Of a stretch of 64,000 nucleotides of DNA, positions 1 to 43,800 are shown piece by piece; the first letter of the stretch is position 1; every line of letters starts with the position of its first letter. The notes beneath the pieces are model-generated. The model had not been told where the DNA came from. It was given only the letters and a program-made list of their open reading frames with translations, and did not search any database. Location: the NCBI RefSeq assembly GCF_932526225.1, contig NC_064042.1, positions 11,669,040-11,733,039 of the forward strand. Direction: 5' to 3'. The stretch is from Nematostella vectensis (Eukaryota > Cnidaria > Anthozoa > Actiniaria > Edwardsiidae). The position numbers and the translations under genes are program-made.

Positions 1-256
1 TACAATTCTATCAGATTTGAACAGCAAACCATCTTCAACACTAAGCTCTTCCTTGTAATTCCAGTATTCTCTTGCCAGTTCGTCAACCTGATCCTTGTCT
101 TCTGGCCAACCCTCTAGGACATATTCCATTACTACTCTTGAGGTTTCATCGTTACTTGATGCATCTCTGAATTTCTTTAATGTGGAATTCTCAATTCCCA
201 GATTTTCAATCAGATTGATTCCAATCACATCCTCTGGTTCACTTACTGGCGTAGTG
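1..256 (-). pseudogene. Integrase-side continuation of the pol gene, in a different frame
   Basis: After the stop near 257, the minus strand is open in a neighbouring frame to the edge of the window. It encodes the acidic linker and the REYWNYKEELSVEDGLL-type segment that precedes the zinc-binding integrase N-terminus in gypsy elements. The frame differs from that of 257-2899 by one base, with the switch near the five-base G run at 266-270. Whether this is a disabling mutation, a sequencing error or programmed frameshifting cannot be told from one copy. Confidence 0.65.
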
Positions 257-2899
257 TCAGTGAGTGGGGGCTCTACTCAAACAATCAGAGATGATTTGTT
301 TCTTGCCTGGGACATATCTCACATCCAAATCATACTTGGTTAGCTTCAGAAGCATTCTCTGCAATCGTGGTGGGCATTCATTTAGGGGCTTCCTAAAAAT
401 TGCCTCCAATGGTTTGTGATCAGTTTCTACAATCACTCGCCTGCCATATACATACGTGTGGAACTTGTCTGCTCCCCATAGTATAGCTAACAACTCTCTT
501 TCAATGTTAGCATATCTCTGCTCACAAGACGACAAAGTCTTTGAACCAAAGGCAATCGGCTTACCCTCTTGGATGATGACTGCACCAAGGCCAGTGCTAC
601 TCGCGTCTACATTCAGAATGGTCTGTTTGTGATTGTCAAAATAGGCCAACACTGGTGCATGGGTGATCACAGCTTTGAGCTTCTCGAATGCCTCTTGTTG
701 AGGCTTCTCCCAGGTGAAAACTGCTACTTGCTGGGTCAGCTGGGAGATTGGGCCTTGCAGATCAGCTTTGTGTTCAATGAACTTGTCCAAGTAGTTGATT
801 GTTCCTAAGAATCGCTGCACGCCATCTTTGTCTGATGGGGGTGGCATCTCACTAATTGCACGCACTTTCTCAGGATCTGGTTTCAAACCCTCGGATGTGA
901 ACACATGTCCGACATAGCTTACTTCTGGAACTCGAAGCTTGATCTTCTTTGGATTAAATTTCAGGCCCACCTCTCTGCTTCTTTCAAGTACTGCTATCAT
1001 CTTCCTATCAACATCACTTATATCTTTTCCATGGATTAAAAAATCATCAACAATTATTTCAACTGCAACTCCAGCGAAGAGCCTGTCCATCTCTCGTTGG
1101 TATATCTCAGGAGCAGATGAAATTCCAAATGGCAGCCGTGTAAATCTATACCGTCCCCAAGGTGTGTTGAATGTCAGAAGTTTCGAGCTTTCCTCATCTA
1201 CCTCCACCTGCCAGTATCCACTGCATGCATCCAGTGTGGTGAACATTGTAGCTCCAGAAAGGCGATTGGCAACTTGCTCAACAGTGACCATGGGGTAGTG
1301 TGGCCTCTTGAGGGCCTTATTCAGATCCCTGGGATCGATGCAGATACGGACACTGTCTTTAGATGGTGGGTTGGCTCTGTCCTTCTCTTTTCGTTTGTCA
1401 ACAACCAACATTGAAGACACCCACGGTGTGTGCTCTTCTTCTTTAACGATAATCCCATCTTGTTCCATCTCTTGGAGTTTTTCTCTTGTCGGTTCAAGCA
1501 GGGATATGGGGATCTTCCTAGGGGGGTGGACTACTGCAGGCACTGATGGATCTATCTCTAGGTGTACCTTGTTTGGCAGTCTTCCCGGTTTGTTACTAAA
1601 ACAATCTTGGTACTGGGATAGAACCGGATCTTCTACCAACAATTCTGCATTCGGCTTGTTGCCATTCCCTTGTGTGGTCTCCTCGGCCAGTCTTTCTGGT
1701 GTGTCTATCAGGTCAAGATTCATAAACTTGAGCACCTCTAAGTCTAGGCAGGCTTCACAACTCAACAGGGGTGTAAACTCTCCATGCACAACAAGGTACA
1801 GCAGATCTATTTTTCGGTTCTTGTACTGGGTTGGAAGGCGAACACATCCAACAGGATGAATTGCCTTGTCTGCGAGCCATCCTTTAAGAGGCTGATGAAT
1901 CTTTCGTAGCGGTTGTGTAGTGATGGCCTTATATACATGATATGGCATCACATTGGCCTCTGCACCTGTATCAGCTTTGACTTTTACCTCTTTTTGTGCA
2001 ATCCTAAGGGTAATCACGCTCTTCTTTGTGCTATTGGGGCTGGACACAGTCCCAAGTTCTACTGATCCAAAGTATAAGTGTGGATCACCCCCACGATCAC
2101 CTTGGACCATACTCTCAACCTGGTTTTCTTGCTCTACTGTGCTGACCGGTGTTTCTTTCTTACCCTTAAGAGGACACAACTTTGCAAAGTGTCCCTCTTG
2201 TTGGCAATTTCTACATTTCTTTCTTAAGGCAGGACAAATACTTGGTTTTGTGAAACGGTGCTGAAAACCACAAAACTTACAGGTAGGATTAGGTGCTCTC
2301 TCCTTTCCTTGAACTGGGTGTACACTCAATGGCTGCTGTGAACCAGTTGGTGAAGCAAACTTGAATTTCTGCAACTCAGCAGCTTCATAGGTTCTACAGT
2401 AATCATGGGCACTTTGGAGTGTCAAATCTGGCTTTTTTAACAACTCCCCTCTCAACTCATTCGAGAGCACTCCTCCCACAATACGATCTCTGATCAGTGA
2501 ATCTCTGAGGGTCCCAAACTCACATGTCAACGATAAGCGTTTCAGCTCACTCACGAAATTGTCCATCCTCTCACCTTCTTTCTGGTTTCTTTGATTAAAC
2601 ACAAGGCGCTCATAGATGACGTTTCTTGCTCCCTGACAGTGTTCCTTGAACTTTCTACACACATCTTCATAAGATTCATTGCTTTCTCCTTCGTTGAAAA
2701 CAAAATGACTATATTCTTCAATTGCATCTGCTCCAGCACAATTGAGTAGCAAGTTCACCTTCAACTTGTCAGGTTTCTCATCCTTTCCTTTCGCCACTAG
2801 GTAAATTTCGAACTGCATAATAAATTTCCTCCAATTTTCTGAGGCTTGGGCATCCAGCACCAGTGGACCAGGAGTCCTGTGCGACTCTACTTCTGCCAT
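257..2899 (-). CDS. Gag-Pol polyprotein of a Ty3/gypsy-type retrotransposon (gag, zinc knuckle, protease, RT, RNase H)
   Basis: An 880-residue open frame starting MAEVESHRTP. Residues 1-190 look like a capsid-type gag region. Residues 207-242 hold two Cys-His clusters; the second, CRNCQQEGHFAKLC, is a perfect CX2CX4HX4C knuckle that would bind RNA. An aspartic protease signature DTGAEA follows near residue 310. The reverse transcriptase has conserved TTLDACSGYWQV and LPFGISSAPE blocks and a VDD catalytic motif, where many relatives have YxDD. The RNase H region carries NVDASSTGLGAV. The frame stops just after RNase H, where relatives normally run straight into integrase. There, a run of five G at 266-270 (plus strand) coincides with a change of frame, so this copy is broken or uses frameshifting. 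The start is the first ATG after the primer-binding site. Confidence 0.9.
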   Translation of the reverse strand: MAEVESHRTPGPLVLDAQASENWRKFIMQFEIYLVAKGKDEKPDKLKVNLLLNCAGADAIEEYSHFVFNEGESNESYEDVCRKFKEHCQGARNVIYERLVFNQRNQKEGERMDNFVSELKRLSLTCEFGTLRDSLIRDRIVGGVLSNELRGELLKKPDLTLQSAHDYCRTYEAAELQKFKFASPTGSQQPLSVHPVQGKERAPNPTCKFCGFQHRFTKPSICPALRKKCRNCQQEGHFAKLCPLKGKKETPVSTVEQENQVESMVQGDRGGDPHLYFGSVELGTVSSPNSTKKSVITLRIAQKEVKVKADTGAEANVMPYHVYKAITTQPLRKIHQPLKGWLADKAIHPVGCVRLPTQYKNRKIDLLYLVVHGEFTPLLSCEACLDLEVLKFMNLDLIDTPERLAEETTQGNGNKPNAELLVEDPVLSQYQDCFSNKPGRLPNKVHLEIDPSVPAVVHPPRKIPISLLEPTREKLQEMEQDGIIVKEEEHTPWVSSMLVVDKRKEKDRANPPSKDSVRICIDPRDLNKALKRPHYPMVTVEQVANRLSGATMFTTLDACSGYWQVEVDEESSKLLTFNTPWGRYRFTRLPFGISSAPEIYQREMDRLFAGVAVEIIVDDFLIHGKDISDVDRKMIAVLERSREVGLKFNPKKIKLRVPEVSYVGHVFTSEGLKPDPEKVRAISEMPPPSDKDGVQRFLGTINYLDKFIEHKADLQGPISQLTQQVAVFTWEKPQQEAFEKLKAVITHAPVLAYFDNHKQTILNVDASSTGLGAVIIQEGKPIAFGSKTLSSCEQRYANIERELLAILWGADKFHTYVYGRRVIVETDHKPLEAIFRKPLNECPPRLQRMLLKLTKYDLDVRYVPGKKQIISDCLSRAPTH

Positions 2900-2950
2900 A
2901 ATTTCAATTCTTTTCTCGATATTCTTTACCTTGATTCTCGTTAAACTTTT

Positions 2951-2968
2951 ACTTGACTTCTGACACCA
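2951..2968 (-). other. Putative tRNA primer-binding site
   Basis: On the minus strand the bases directly inside the LTR read TGGTGTCAGAAGTCAAGT. A TGG start next to an LTR end is the complement of a tRNA CCA tail, and TGGTGTCAGAAG resembles the leucine-type primer site of many Ty3/gypsy elements. Confidence 0.6.
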
Positions 2969-3274
2969 TGTTATAAGTTCAGATCCTCACGATTATGCTT
3001 TCAATTCGTGGTTTAATTCAACTAATATTTCTCAAAATCTAAATTACAACTAACTCCGATCTTCAACGAGGAAAACAGCCCCTACGGGGGGTCCCACTCA
3101 AACATCAGGGGCCACAGGGAACCCAAGGAGGGCAATATACATATTACAAGAAGTAGTAAACTTTAGAATTTATAATCAAGCATCAGATACAAATTCAAAA
3201 CAAATTCATCACGGTAACGAGACAAACAATCCTCTGTATCTACGCAACATTACCAAGCCCTGGCAGTGTTAACA
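2969..3274 (-). repeat. Putative 5' LTR (about 306 bp)
   Basis: The segment starts TGTTATAAG immediately beside the primer-binding site and can be closed at 3274 by the matching inverted end GTTAACA (TGTTA...TAACA). The inner boundary is well supported. The outer boundary rests only on the 5-bp terminal inverted repeat, because the partner LTR is outside the window. Confidence 0.5.
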
Positions 3275-3380
3275 TTTGAGGGGGATGGAGGAGGAAATAG
3301 ATAACAATAGGGGAACGGGCAAAGGTATGAACACATCCATAAAAGCATAGGGCAGTCAATAATGAGATATTTGACCCTTG

Positions 3381-3410
3381 GAGGCGGAGCTCCCACTATA
3401 GCTCCGCCTC
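3381..3410. repeat. 11-bp perfect inverted repeat
   Basis: GAGGCGGAGCT (3381-3391) and AGCTCCGCCTC (3400-3410) form a hairpin with an 8-base loop, 80 bp upstream of the first visible exon of gene A. Role unknown. Confidence 0.6.
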
Positions 3411-3488
3411 ATGCCACGACAAAAGTATTAAACACGTTCTAAGTTTGTATCAGTACATTATTAAATTAGAATGTGTTTCTTTCCTTAG

Positions 3489-36249
<32,761 letters not shown>

Positions 36250-36496
36250 AAAAGGGCGGCAAATCAAGTGAATCAGAAATACGGAGTGGAAAAGTGCCAC
36301 CACAACATGTGTATAGAGCCTTGCACATTTCCCTGAAAAAAAGGCATAATGAATGCGGTCTCTGTAATTGAAAAAGTTCATATGTGGACCAGACAAAAGA
36401 TTTAAAATGTACACATTTTGTGCAAAGAAGGGTGGTAGACCGATTATGGATCGATCCTCAGGCGGCTCTGTTTGACCAAAAGACGCATTAGAAATC

Positions 36497-36502
36497 AATA
36501 AA
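36497..36502 (+). terminator. Candidate poly(A) signal of gene A
   Basis: AATAAA, 248 nt after the stop codon, is the first canonical hexamer I see downstream of gene A. Confidence 0.45.
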
Positions 36503-36589
36503 TAAGGGAATGCTCAACAAATACCTTAAAGGGGGTGGGGAGAGAAATTTTTGTTTAAAGACGCCTAAAAACTCGAGCCCACCACCACT

Positions 36590-36960
36590 CACGGGTCCTC
36601 CCCTTAGCAACCCCCGGGTTTTCAGTAAGACTCAAAAACTGAGGGGCCCTCTGGGTGGTTGAAGATTTCACCTCGCCCCTCCCCCCCTCCCCCCTTAGCA
36701 ATCCCCGGGTTTTCAGTAAGACTCAAAAACTAAGGGACCCTCTGGGTGGTTGAAGATTTCACCTCTCCCCTCCCCCCTCCTCCCCCCTAGCAACCTCCGG
36801 GTTTTTAGTAAGACTCGAAAACTAAGGGGCCCTCTGGGTGGTTGAAGATTTCACCTCTGCCCCCCCCCCCTTTAGCAACCCTCTGGTTTTCAGTAAGACT
36901 CCAAAACTAAGGGGCCCCCTGGGTGGTTTAAGATCTCACTTCTCCCCCCCCCCCTCCCCC
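36590..36960. repeat. About 92-bp tandem repeat, four copies
   Basis: Units start at about 36595, 36692, 36783 and 36871, each with TTAGCAACCCCCGGGTTTTC, AGTAAGACTCAAAAACT, GGGCCCTCTGGGTGGTTGAA and a C-rich spacer. They lie between genes A and B. Confidence 0.85.
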
Positions 36961-37049
36961 CGTCCCAGGGTATTTTAATGAATACTCCCCAAAACGGTTT
37001 AAAACGCCCACAAACTTTGATCGGAGAAGGGATAAGCATTTCCTGAAAA

Positions 37050-37292
37050 TACATCTATTTTAAATAACGGCAAATGGCGATTGTCAAATGGCAGTTCTCC
37101 TATCAAAAAGTACCATGGAACTCGTCAAATTTCTACTGAATGTAGGAAAATGTGGATGATTTCTGTGATCATTTTACTTTTCATCTTTATTCTTACAAAT
37201 AATTATACCCATAAGCAGTGATCTTAGTGAGTCTTAGAACTGCCATTCGCCAATTGCCATTTGCACTGACAATGTTTATTGAAATAGGTGTA
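37050..37292. mobile_element. MITE-like element, about 243 bp, TA-flanked
   Basis: CAAATGGCGATTGTCAAATG-GCAGTTCT (37071-37098) pairs with AGAACTGCCATTCGCC-AATTGCCATTTG (about 37236-37263). Outer ends ATACATCTATTTT / AATAGGTGTAT extend the pairing. TA at 37050-37051 and 37291-37292 fits a TA target site. It lies 0.5 kb upstream of gene B. Confidence 0.7.
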
Positions 37293-37799
37293 TTAATGAG
37301 TTGCAATACAGAGAATGTCGTCTTGTTCTAAACTCCTTAACGACAAAATACCTAACATAGAGATCCTTGCTAAATATTTTACTTAAAAAGCAGCGCTCAT
37401 TAAAAATGGGTAGTTCAGAAAATCCGTTTATCATTATACTTTTAAAGCGTATTGTATCCTATATTCTGGAATATGAAATAAAAAATATTGGTTTAATACC
37501 GTCTGCTTTATCATATTTCACCTTTTACGTCATCGTATAATGACTATTCAAGCACTAAAGTGGCTATTCATGTTTATCTTGATCAATTGTCATAACGGTG
37601 TTACTTGTGAATGACTCAATCCAAAAGTGTCAAAAGACACTACGCAAGAGTACCATACATGACAGCCATTCACGCCTCTTGTGAAGAGACAAAAGCAGGC
37701 GCTCTTGGGATTGCGATATCGTGAGGTAACGAAAGCTCCTCAGGCACGGAGGATGCACGCCAAGGGCAGGTTACAGAAATGTTTACTTTGTTTGTCACT

Positions 37800-37881
37800 A
37801 TGGCTCCTCTAAAAATCGTACTTTTGATTTCTATTGTCATTTGCGCCCAGATTTCTCTCGCCAAGCATCACTTTAAAAAAG
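37800..37881 (+). CDS. Gene B exon 1: start codon and signal peptide
   Basis: MAPLKIVLLISIVICAQISL followed by AKHHFKK is a typical signal peptide, with likely cleavage after Ala near residue 21. Donor AAAG|GTAAGAG is phase 1, which joins in frame to GG CCT TCA AAG TAC TGG at 39590. At 27 codons the exon is too short for ordinary ORF lists. Confidence 0.82.
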
Positions 37882-40800
37882 GTAAGAGGTTGTTATAAAG
37901 GTGACACTAGTTAGCAGTAATAAAGAGCCAACATTTAATAGCACCGTATAGATAGAAGTACCAATGCCCAAAATGTATTAATCCGTTAGCTTACTATTAT
38001 GATTTGCAAAATATATACTTGTATTAGATAAAAACCTTGAATTGCTTTATAAAACGACTCATAGATTCAGTTTCCTTTAACGTCAATTAAGTTCCATTGT
38101 CAAGGTGGCAGGTTGTTTCATTATACGTGATTCCCGCAAAAAAAACCATTATATAATGGACCCGCGACTTCAATTACAAGCGAGATGCCGTAAACGCTCG
38201 TTTTAGTGCTAGTTATTATATTTTTCATTTACAAGGGGTCTCTAATCTTTAGTAGGGTGCTTTTTGAAAGTCCTTAAACAAGCCCCGCGGTATAAAAGGC
38301 GCGGACCTGGTCCAAATCGTCATTCTTGCAAGTCCACGTTAAGTTCAAAGCTCAGTAAGTATCGGAAAAGCAGAGCCATAGATTAATTTTGATAATTTCG
38401 AAGTTCAAAATAATGTTCTGTATACACAAGGCAATAACGACGAGCTTCTTGGAAGCAGTTTTCTACGGCAACAACGACAAAAATTGTGATTGAAAATTTA
38501 ATTCAAAAACAGCGCGCGCTTGTTTGAAATGACGCTATTCTTCAGCGCGCGGGTGAAAATAACGAAACCTGAAAAATCATTTGCTTCAAAATCGCTCCAT
38601 TCTGACCAGTCACCGGCGAAGATTGACAATTTAATTTTCTTTGCACTATTGATGTTTAAGAAATTATTTCGAACTTGATCAGATCTCTTTTGCTTCTTTT
38701 TGTGGAGCTCTGCTCTAGCCAAAGTCTAGTGGGAATGACGACTTGGACCAAGCGCGCGCCTTTTATACCGCAGGTCCTTCTTTAAACACGAACGCCCGCT
38801 ATAAAAGGGATCGCTCCGCCCCCATTTATTTTCGCAAGCTCTCGCGCAAGTCGTCGTCATTCACAACTAGACTTCATTGAGTGCGGACCTCTGAAACGGC
38901 CAGAAGAAAAAAAAGCAAAAAGTAAAGCCTTACGACTAACTACGACAACTTCAAAGTACAAGAGAATGTTAAAGAACTTTAAGACATATTCGGGAAAATG
39001 TTTGTAGTCAATTTTCTACAAAAACAAGAACAGAAATTGTCATTGAGAAATCAAACACAGCGCGCGCTCGTTTGAATTGAAAATAAAATTCAATTTTCTA
39101 CAAAAACAAGAACAGAAATTGTCATTGAGAAATCAATCACAGCACGCGCGCTCATTTCAAATGGAGTCATTCAAGTGCACGCGTGCGTAAAACAACGAAT
39201 TTGATTTAATATTCATCACTTCAAAACCTCACTACTATTTTTCGATCTGTTACAAGAAATAGCTGTTGATAAAGCTATGTTTCCATTTATAGTGTGTTAT
39301 CGGCCACTCTAGAACCCTATTGTATCATTTTGGTCTCTCTCTACGGAGCTCTGCACTCAGTGATGTCAAATGACGAGTGAAAGCTTGCCTTAGGCAAGTC
39401 CCTTTTATAGTGCGCGTTCGTGTTTTAAACGATTTAACGGTAGTTTACCATCATGGGTTTGAATAAAAGTCAAGTCGTGCATTTTTTAAATACCTTAAAT
39501 TCCTCAAGCATTCCTTTGCCAAAAAGGATAAAAAACAAAAATAAATAACAAACGTTTTTAAATTGATTGAATGTGACCCTCCTCTTTAGGGCCTTCAAAG
39601 TACTGGGTTAAATATGAACGCCTGTCCTCAAGAAAGAACGAAATACATGGAGCCCAGCGCCCCGGTGCGAAGCGTTTTGAAGTACCACGTGATCAGCAGA
39701 ATGACGAAGTGGCTTATATATATGACGACGGCAAAGGAAACAGAGCAGAACAGATCAATCTAGGGATCGATAGTGAATCGGATCAGCCTCGTGACTATCC
39801 GATCGCTCCTGGTAAGCTTGATCGATAATCAGTCGAATAGCAGTTGTATAAAGGATATGACAATTTGAAACGGTGTACTCCCTGAACGAAAAAAACTAAT
39901 AAAAAGCTTCTTATCGTATTATATTACTAAGAACATCACAAGGTGTGGGGGGCAAGGATAATAAATGATCGTTTTGTAAGCAATCTTGAAGGAATGTAAT
40001 TTTTTTGCAGTTTTCAATATTGTGTCAAAATCTCGTTAATAATTTTCCACTGCTAAACTGCTTTTTGGCTTACATCATTCAAACTAACGGAATTACATTT
40101 GGTGCTTTTTGATTTGTCAACGCGTTGCAGATAGGAGGCGTTTTGATTGAAAACCATTTTCAGTGCTGGTCAATGTAAACGCCTCTAGGGATGTGAATGA
40201 CGGAAGCCAGAGGCTGTTGGAAATCGTCGGTTACAATTCGCAGAATATTTAAGCCCGTAGTATCAGATCTAGCCTACTCAGCAGGCAACTCATCATGAAA
40301 GAGACGGAAAGAATGGGTTACCTGTGCGAAATTGCGGAAGAGGGAGACCAAGGAGAGCGCTTCCGGTTTGTCACTTTCGTTTTTTTTGCCACAGGAAACC
40401 CAATCCTTTTTTTCTTTTTCTGCTCTTCGAGATGCCTGCGGAGGCTATATCAAATCCTGATTTGCATTCGTTTCAGGTTATCCGTCTTACCCAGCTCCAG
40501 CCCCAGGCCAGTGCCTGCAGCCATGCCCGGCTCCATTCATATGTATAGTAGGGGTTACCCCGACATGCCTTCCACCCCCTCCGCCGACCACATGCCCTGC
40601 CACAGGCCCTTGCACTACCACCGCCACCCTAACCACAACCAACACCGACATCATTACTAGCACTGCCGTGGCTACAGCCTACACCACGGCAACCCTGACA
40701 ACAACATCGACTGGCACCCTGACCAGCACCCACCACACCACACACACCTCAACGGAGACTTCCACGCACGTCACCACGGCAACCGTAACTGCCACTGAGG

Positions 40801-43800
40801 TCACAATCGCCACGCAGGTTACCACGGAAACTGCAGTCTCCACTGCAGTACAGACGTTGACGTCAACTCACATAACCACGGCAACCAATACCCGTAATGC
40901 AACTTTAACATTGACGCATCACAAAACGGAGACGTCAACTGCAGTTGCCATGACAACTGTTCCACATACTGTGACAACTACAGCTGTATCGTATACTACT
41001 GCTCTGGTGAATAGCACTAGTGTTGTCATGGCAACAAGTACAGCCGTAGCCACCTTAACAAGCACTCACATCACCACACAAACAAATACTGCTGTGACAA
41101 CCAGTGTTGCCATGACAACATATACGCACTTAATAACAGTAACAAACACAGAAACGAAGACCGAAACTGCCGTCAGTACTTCTGTTGCCGTAGCAACAAG
41201 TACTAAAGTAGCGACTTTAACAAGCACACACGTGGCAACAACAACGAGTGTTGCTATAGAAACCAGTACTGCCATAGCAACAAGTACTCAGGTAACGACA
41301 CAATTAAATACCCAAGTAGTGAACAGCACGAGCGTTGCCATAGCTACAAGTACCGCCATTGCAACTTCAACAAGCACTCACGTGACTACGCAAACTAATA
41401 CTGCCGTGACTACTAGCGTAGTCATTGCAACAAGTACACAAACAAACACTGCCGTGACAACAAGTGTTGCCATAGCAAAGAGCACAAGCGTCGTCTTGGC
41501 AACAAGTACTGCGATTGAAACGAAAACACACTTTCACTTCGTGACAACAACGAAGACGGAAACATCAACGGCAACTAAAACAGACACCTTAACCCACACA
41601 AAAACGCATGCTACTACCGAAACGAAGGTTTCCACGGCAACTAGCACTTCTGTCCTGACCATCACTAACACCCATCACGTCACCTCGACGTCTACTACAG
41701 TCAGCACGGCCACCAAGACCGAGACGACGACGACGACCCACCACACGACGAAACTGGAGGAGATCACAAGTACAGCTATCGTTACCTCGCCAACCGTCGA
41801 GGTATAGTTTCTAGTGCGGTCAGGAATGCTTGACATGTGTGATCAGAAATGGTTTTCTGCGGTATTTTAAAAAGAGCAGGGGTAAGATCTTATAGTACGA
41901 CGTTCGCTACCGTGGTCACAAAAAAAACAAAAAATAAATAAATGACCAAAACGTTGGCAGGCTAGAATCAAAATTTCAATTAAAACGAATTTCATTACTA
42001 CGGATATCCATCTCTGATATACAATGAAGAAATTCTTTGGCTCCCTAATGGGGGAGCGGAGCTCATGTCAATCAGAGAGCATCCTAATTGGCTTTACAAA
42101 ATAGTCAAGAGGGCAACGGTAGCGCGCGTTGTACTGTTACATCCAATATTCAGGACGGGTCTAAAAAGAAAGCAAGTGAAAAAAAGATTGGTTCACGGGC
42201 GGTTCTAGAATATGTCAAGGGAGCACAAGCCTTGGGAAGGGTGTGTTGGGTGGGGAGGGGGTGTGGCTGTATTTAAAGCATATGACGGGAGGTGAATTGT
42301 GAATTCCATATCTAAAGCATTTCTTCAAATATTTCAGTCAGTGTATTTAACAGCAGTTTTTTTTTTCTGTCGTTGCCGTCAGCGTTGCTAAACACGTTAT
42401 TGTTGATTAGATATCCACCGCAATAATCACAGCAACAATGACCTCAACAGTGATAGCTACGAGCACGACTGTGAGTCTGACGACGAGCACGGAGACAAAT
42501 ACAAAGACGGAGACGTCCACTAAGATCGCCACTAGTGTCGTTACCACATGTAGCGGGCTCTGTCCGACACCGACCAGTAAGTCGTACAAAGATGTCTGCC
42601 AGAAATGAATACCAACACTGTAGAAAAATTACTTCTATAACTTGGTGCAAACTTTATCTACCTTGGTTTCTTTCTATTCCTCTAAAAGATTCTGGTGAAG
42701 GCTCCTCTTGATCGCTGATAATCTATTGTCTTTTCTTTTCTTTCTTTTATTTACAATTGTAACGCCTTTGGTCCCTAGTTTCTCTGTTTGTTTGTTGACG
42801 AGCAGTCTCCAACTCGGTACATGTCGGCTCATGTTACCGTGGCAAGCTGTGCTCATATTGTTAATATACTCCACCTTTTTGCATCTCGCCTGTAGTCAGC
42901 AGAGGTGATATTGTGTAGGAAACACGCAATTATTTGCTATTGCTGCTGCTGAATATGATGTCCATGATGATCATGGTAAAATCATGGTAGCACAGTACAA
43001 GGAATACACCCTTACTCGCTTGTTACTGATGATAATGATGCGTAGGAGACATGAAAGCGAAACTATGCCCTTTTAACTTGCATGCTGATTGTAATTTGTC
43101 GAAATTGTGGAAACTCAGTACACGAAAATATGACCTTCAGATGTGCTGACCTGTTTGCATACTTTTCACATACATTTGTTATGTATTTCTACTGCAATGA
43201 TGGGATTTGTGTTGCATAACGATTGCATTTCTTGCTCTAAAAAGCTGTAAGTCCTACGCCAACTGAAGAGCCTCCACCCTCGACAACACCACCAGGACCC
43301 GGTGAACCCGACAAAAAACGTGAGTACTACTTTGATTAAGTAAAGTGGTACAATATATGAAGTGGCAATTTTCTTTTCGTTCCGAGATTAATATTGGTCA
43401 CTCAATCACGGTATTTTATGGCTCTTTTATGGCTTTTTATCTCTATCAGTAGACGGCCAGAATGTCTTTGAACTTTATCCACGGAGTGAAGCTGCCACCA
43501 ATAATATATATATTTACGCTTTATGGCGCTCAAATGCTAGTAGGGAGTCTACACAAAAGACGAATTATTCTTAAGAGCGAGGACACTGATACGCCATCAC
43601 ATGCTACGTTTATTCCAGCACCTACAACAACAACAAAAAAGAAAATTTTAAATTAACTTAAAAAAAGTATTTAATGTAGAGGGCTAGGTTATCTAAAGAA
43701 ATTGTAATACAACATACAGATAACAATACCTATTATCCTATTTGAAATACCAGATACCTGAATTCAAATGGTCCTGTCCGAAATATAAAACACCCCTGAA

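Larger units (their letters stand above)
1..3274 (-). mobile_element. Ty3/gypsy-type LTR retrotransposon, partial (cut by window start)
   Basis: A minus-strand element. Reading right to left it has a putative 5' LTR (2969-3274), a primer-binding site beginning TGG (2951-2968), a gag-pol reading frame (257-2899) and the start of the integrase region, which leaves the window at position 1. The domain order gag, protease, RT, RNase H, integrase is that of Ty3/gypsy elements. The second LTR is outside the window, so completeness and target-site duplication cannot be judged. By analogy with gene B it lies antisense within intron 1 of gene A. Confidence 0.85.

Noticed and set aside
95-2264. Plus-strand open frames over the retrotransposon
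   Set aside because: They are antisense shadows of the gag-pol gene.
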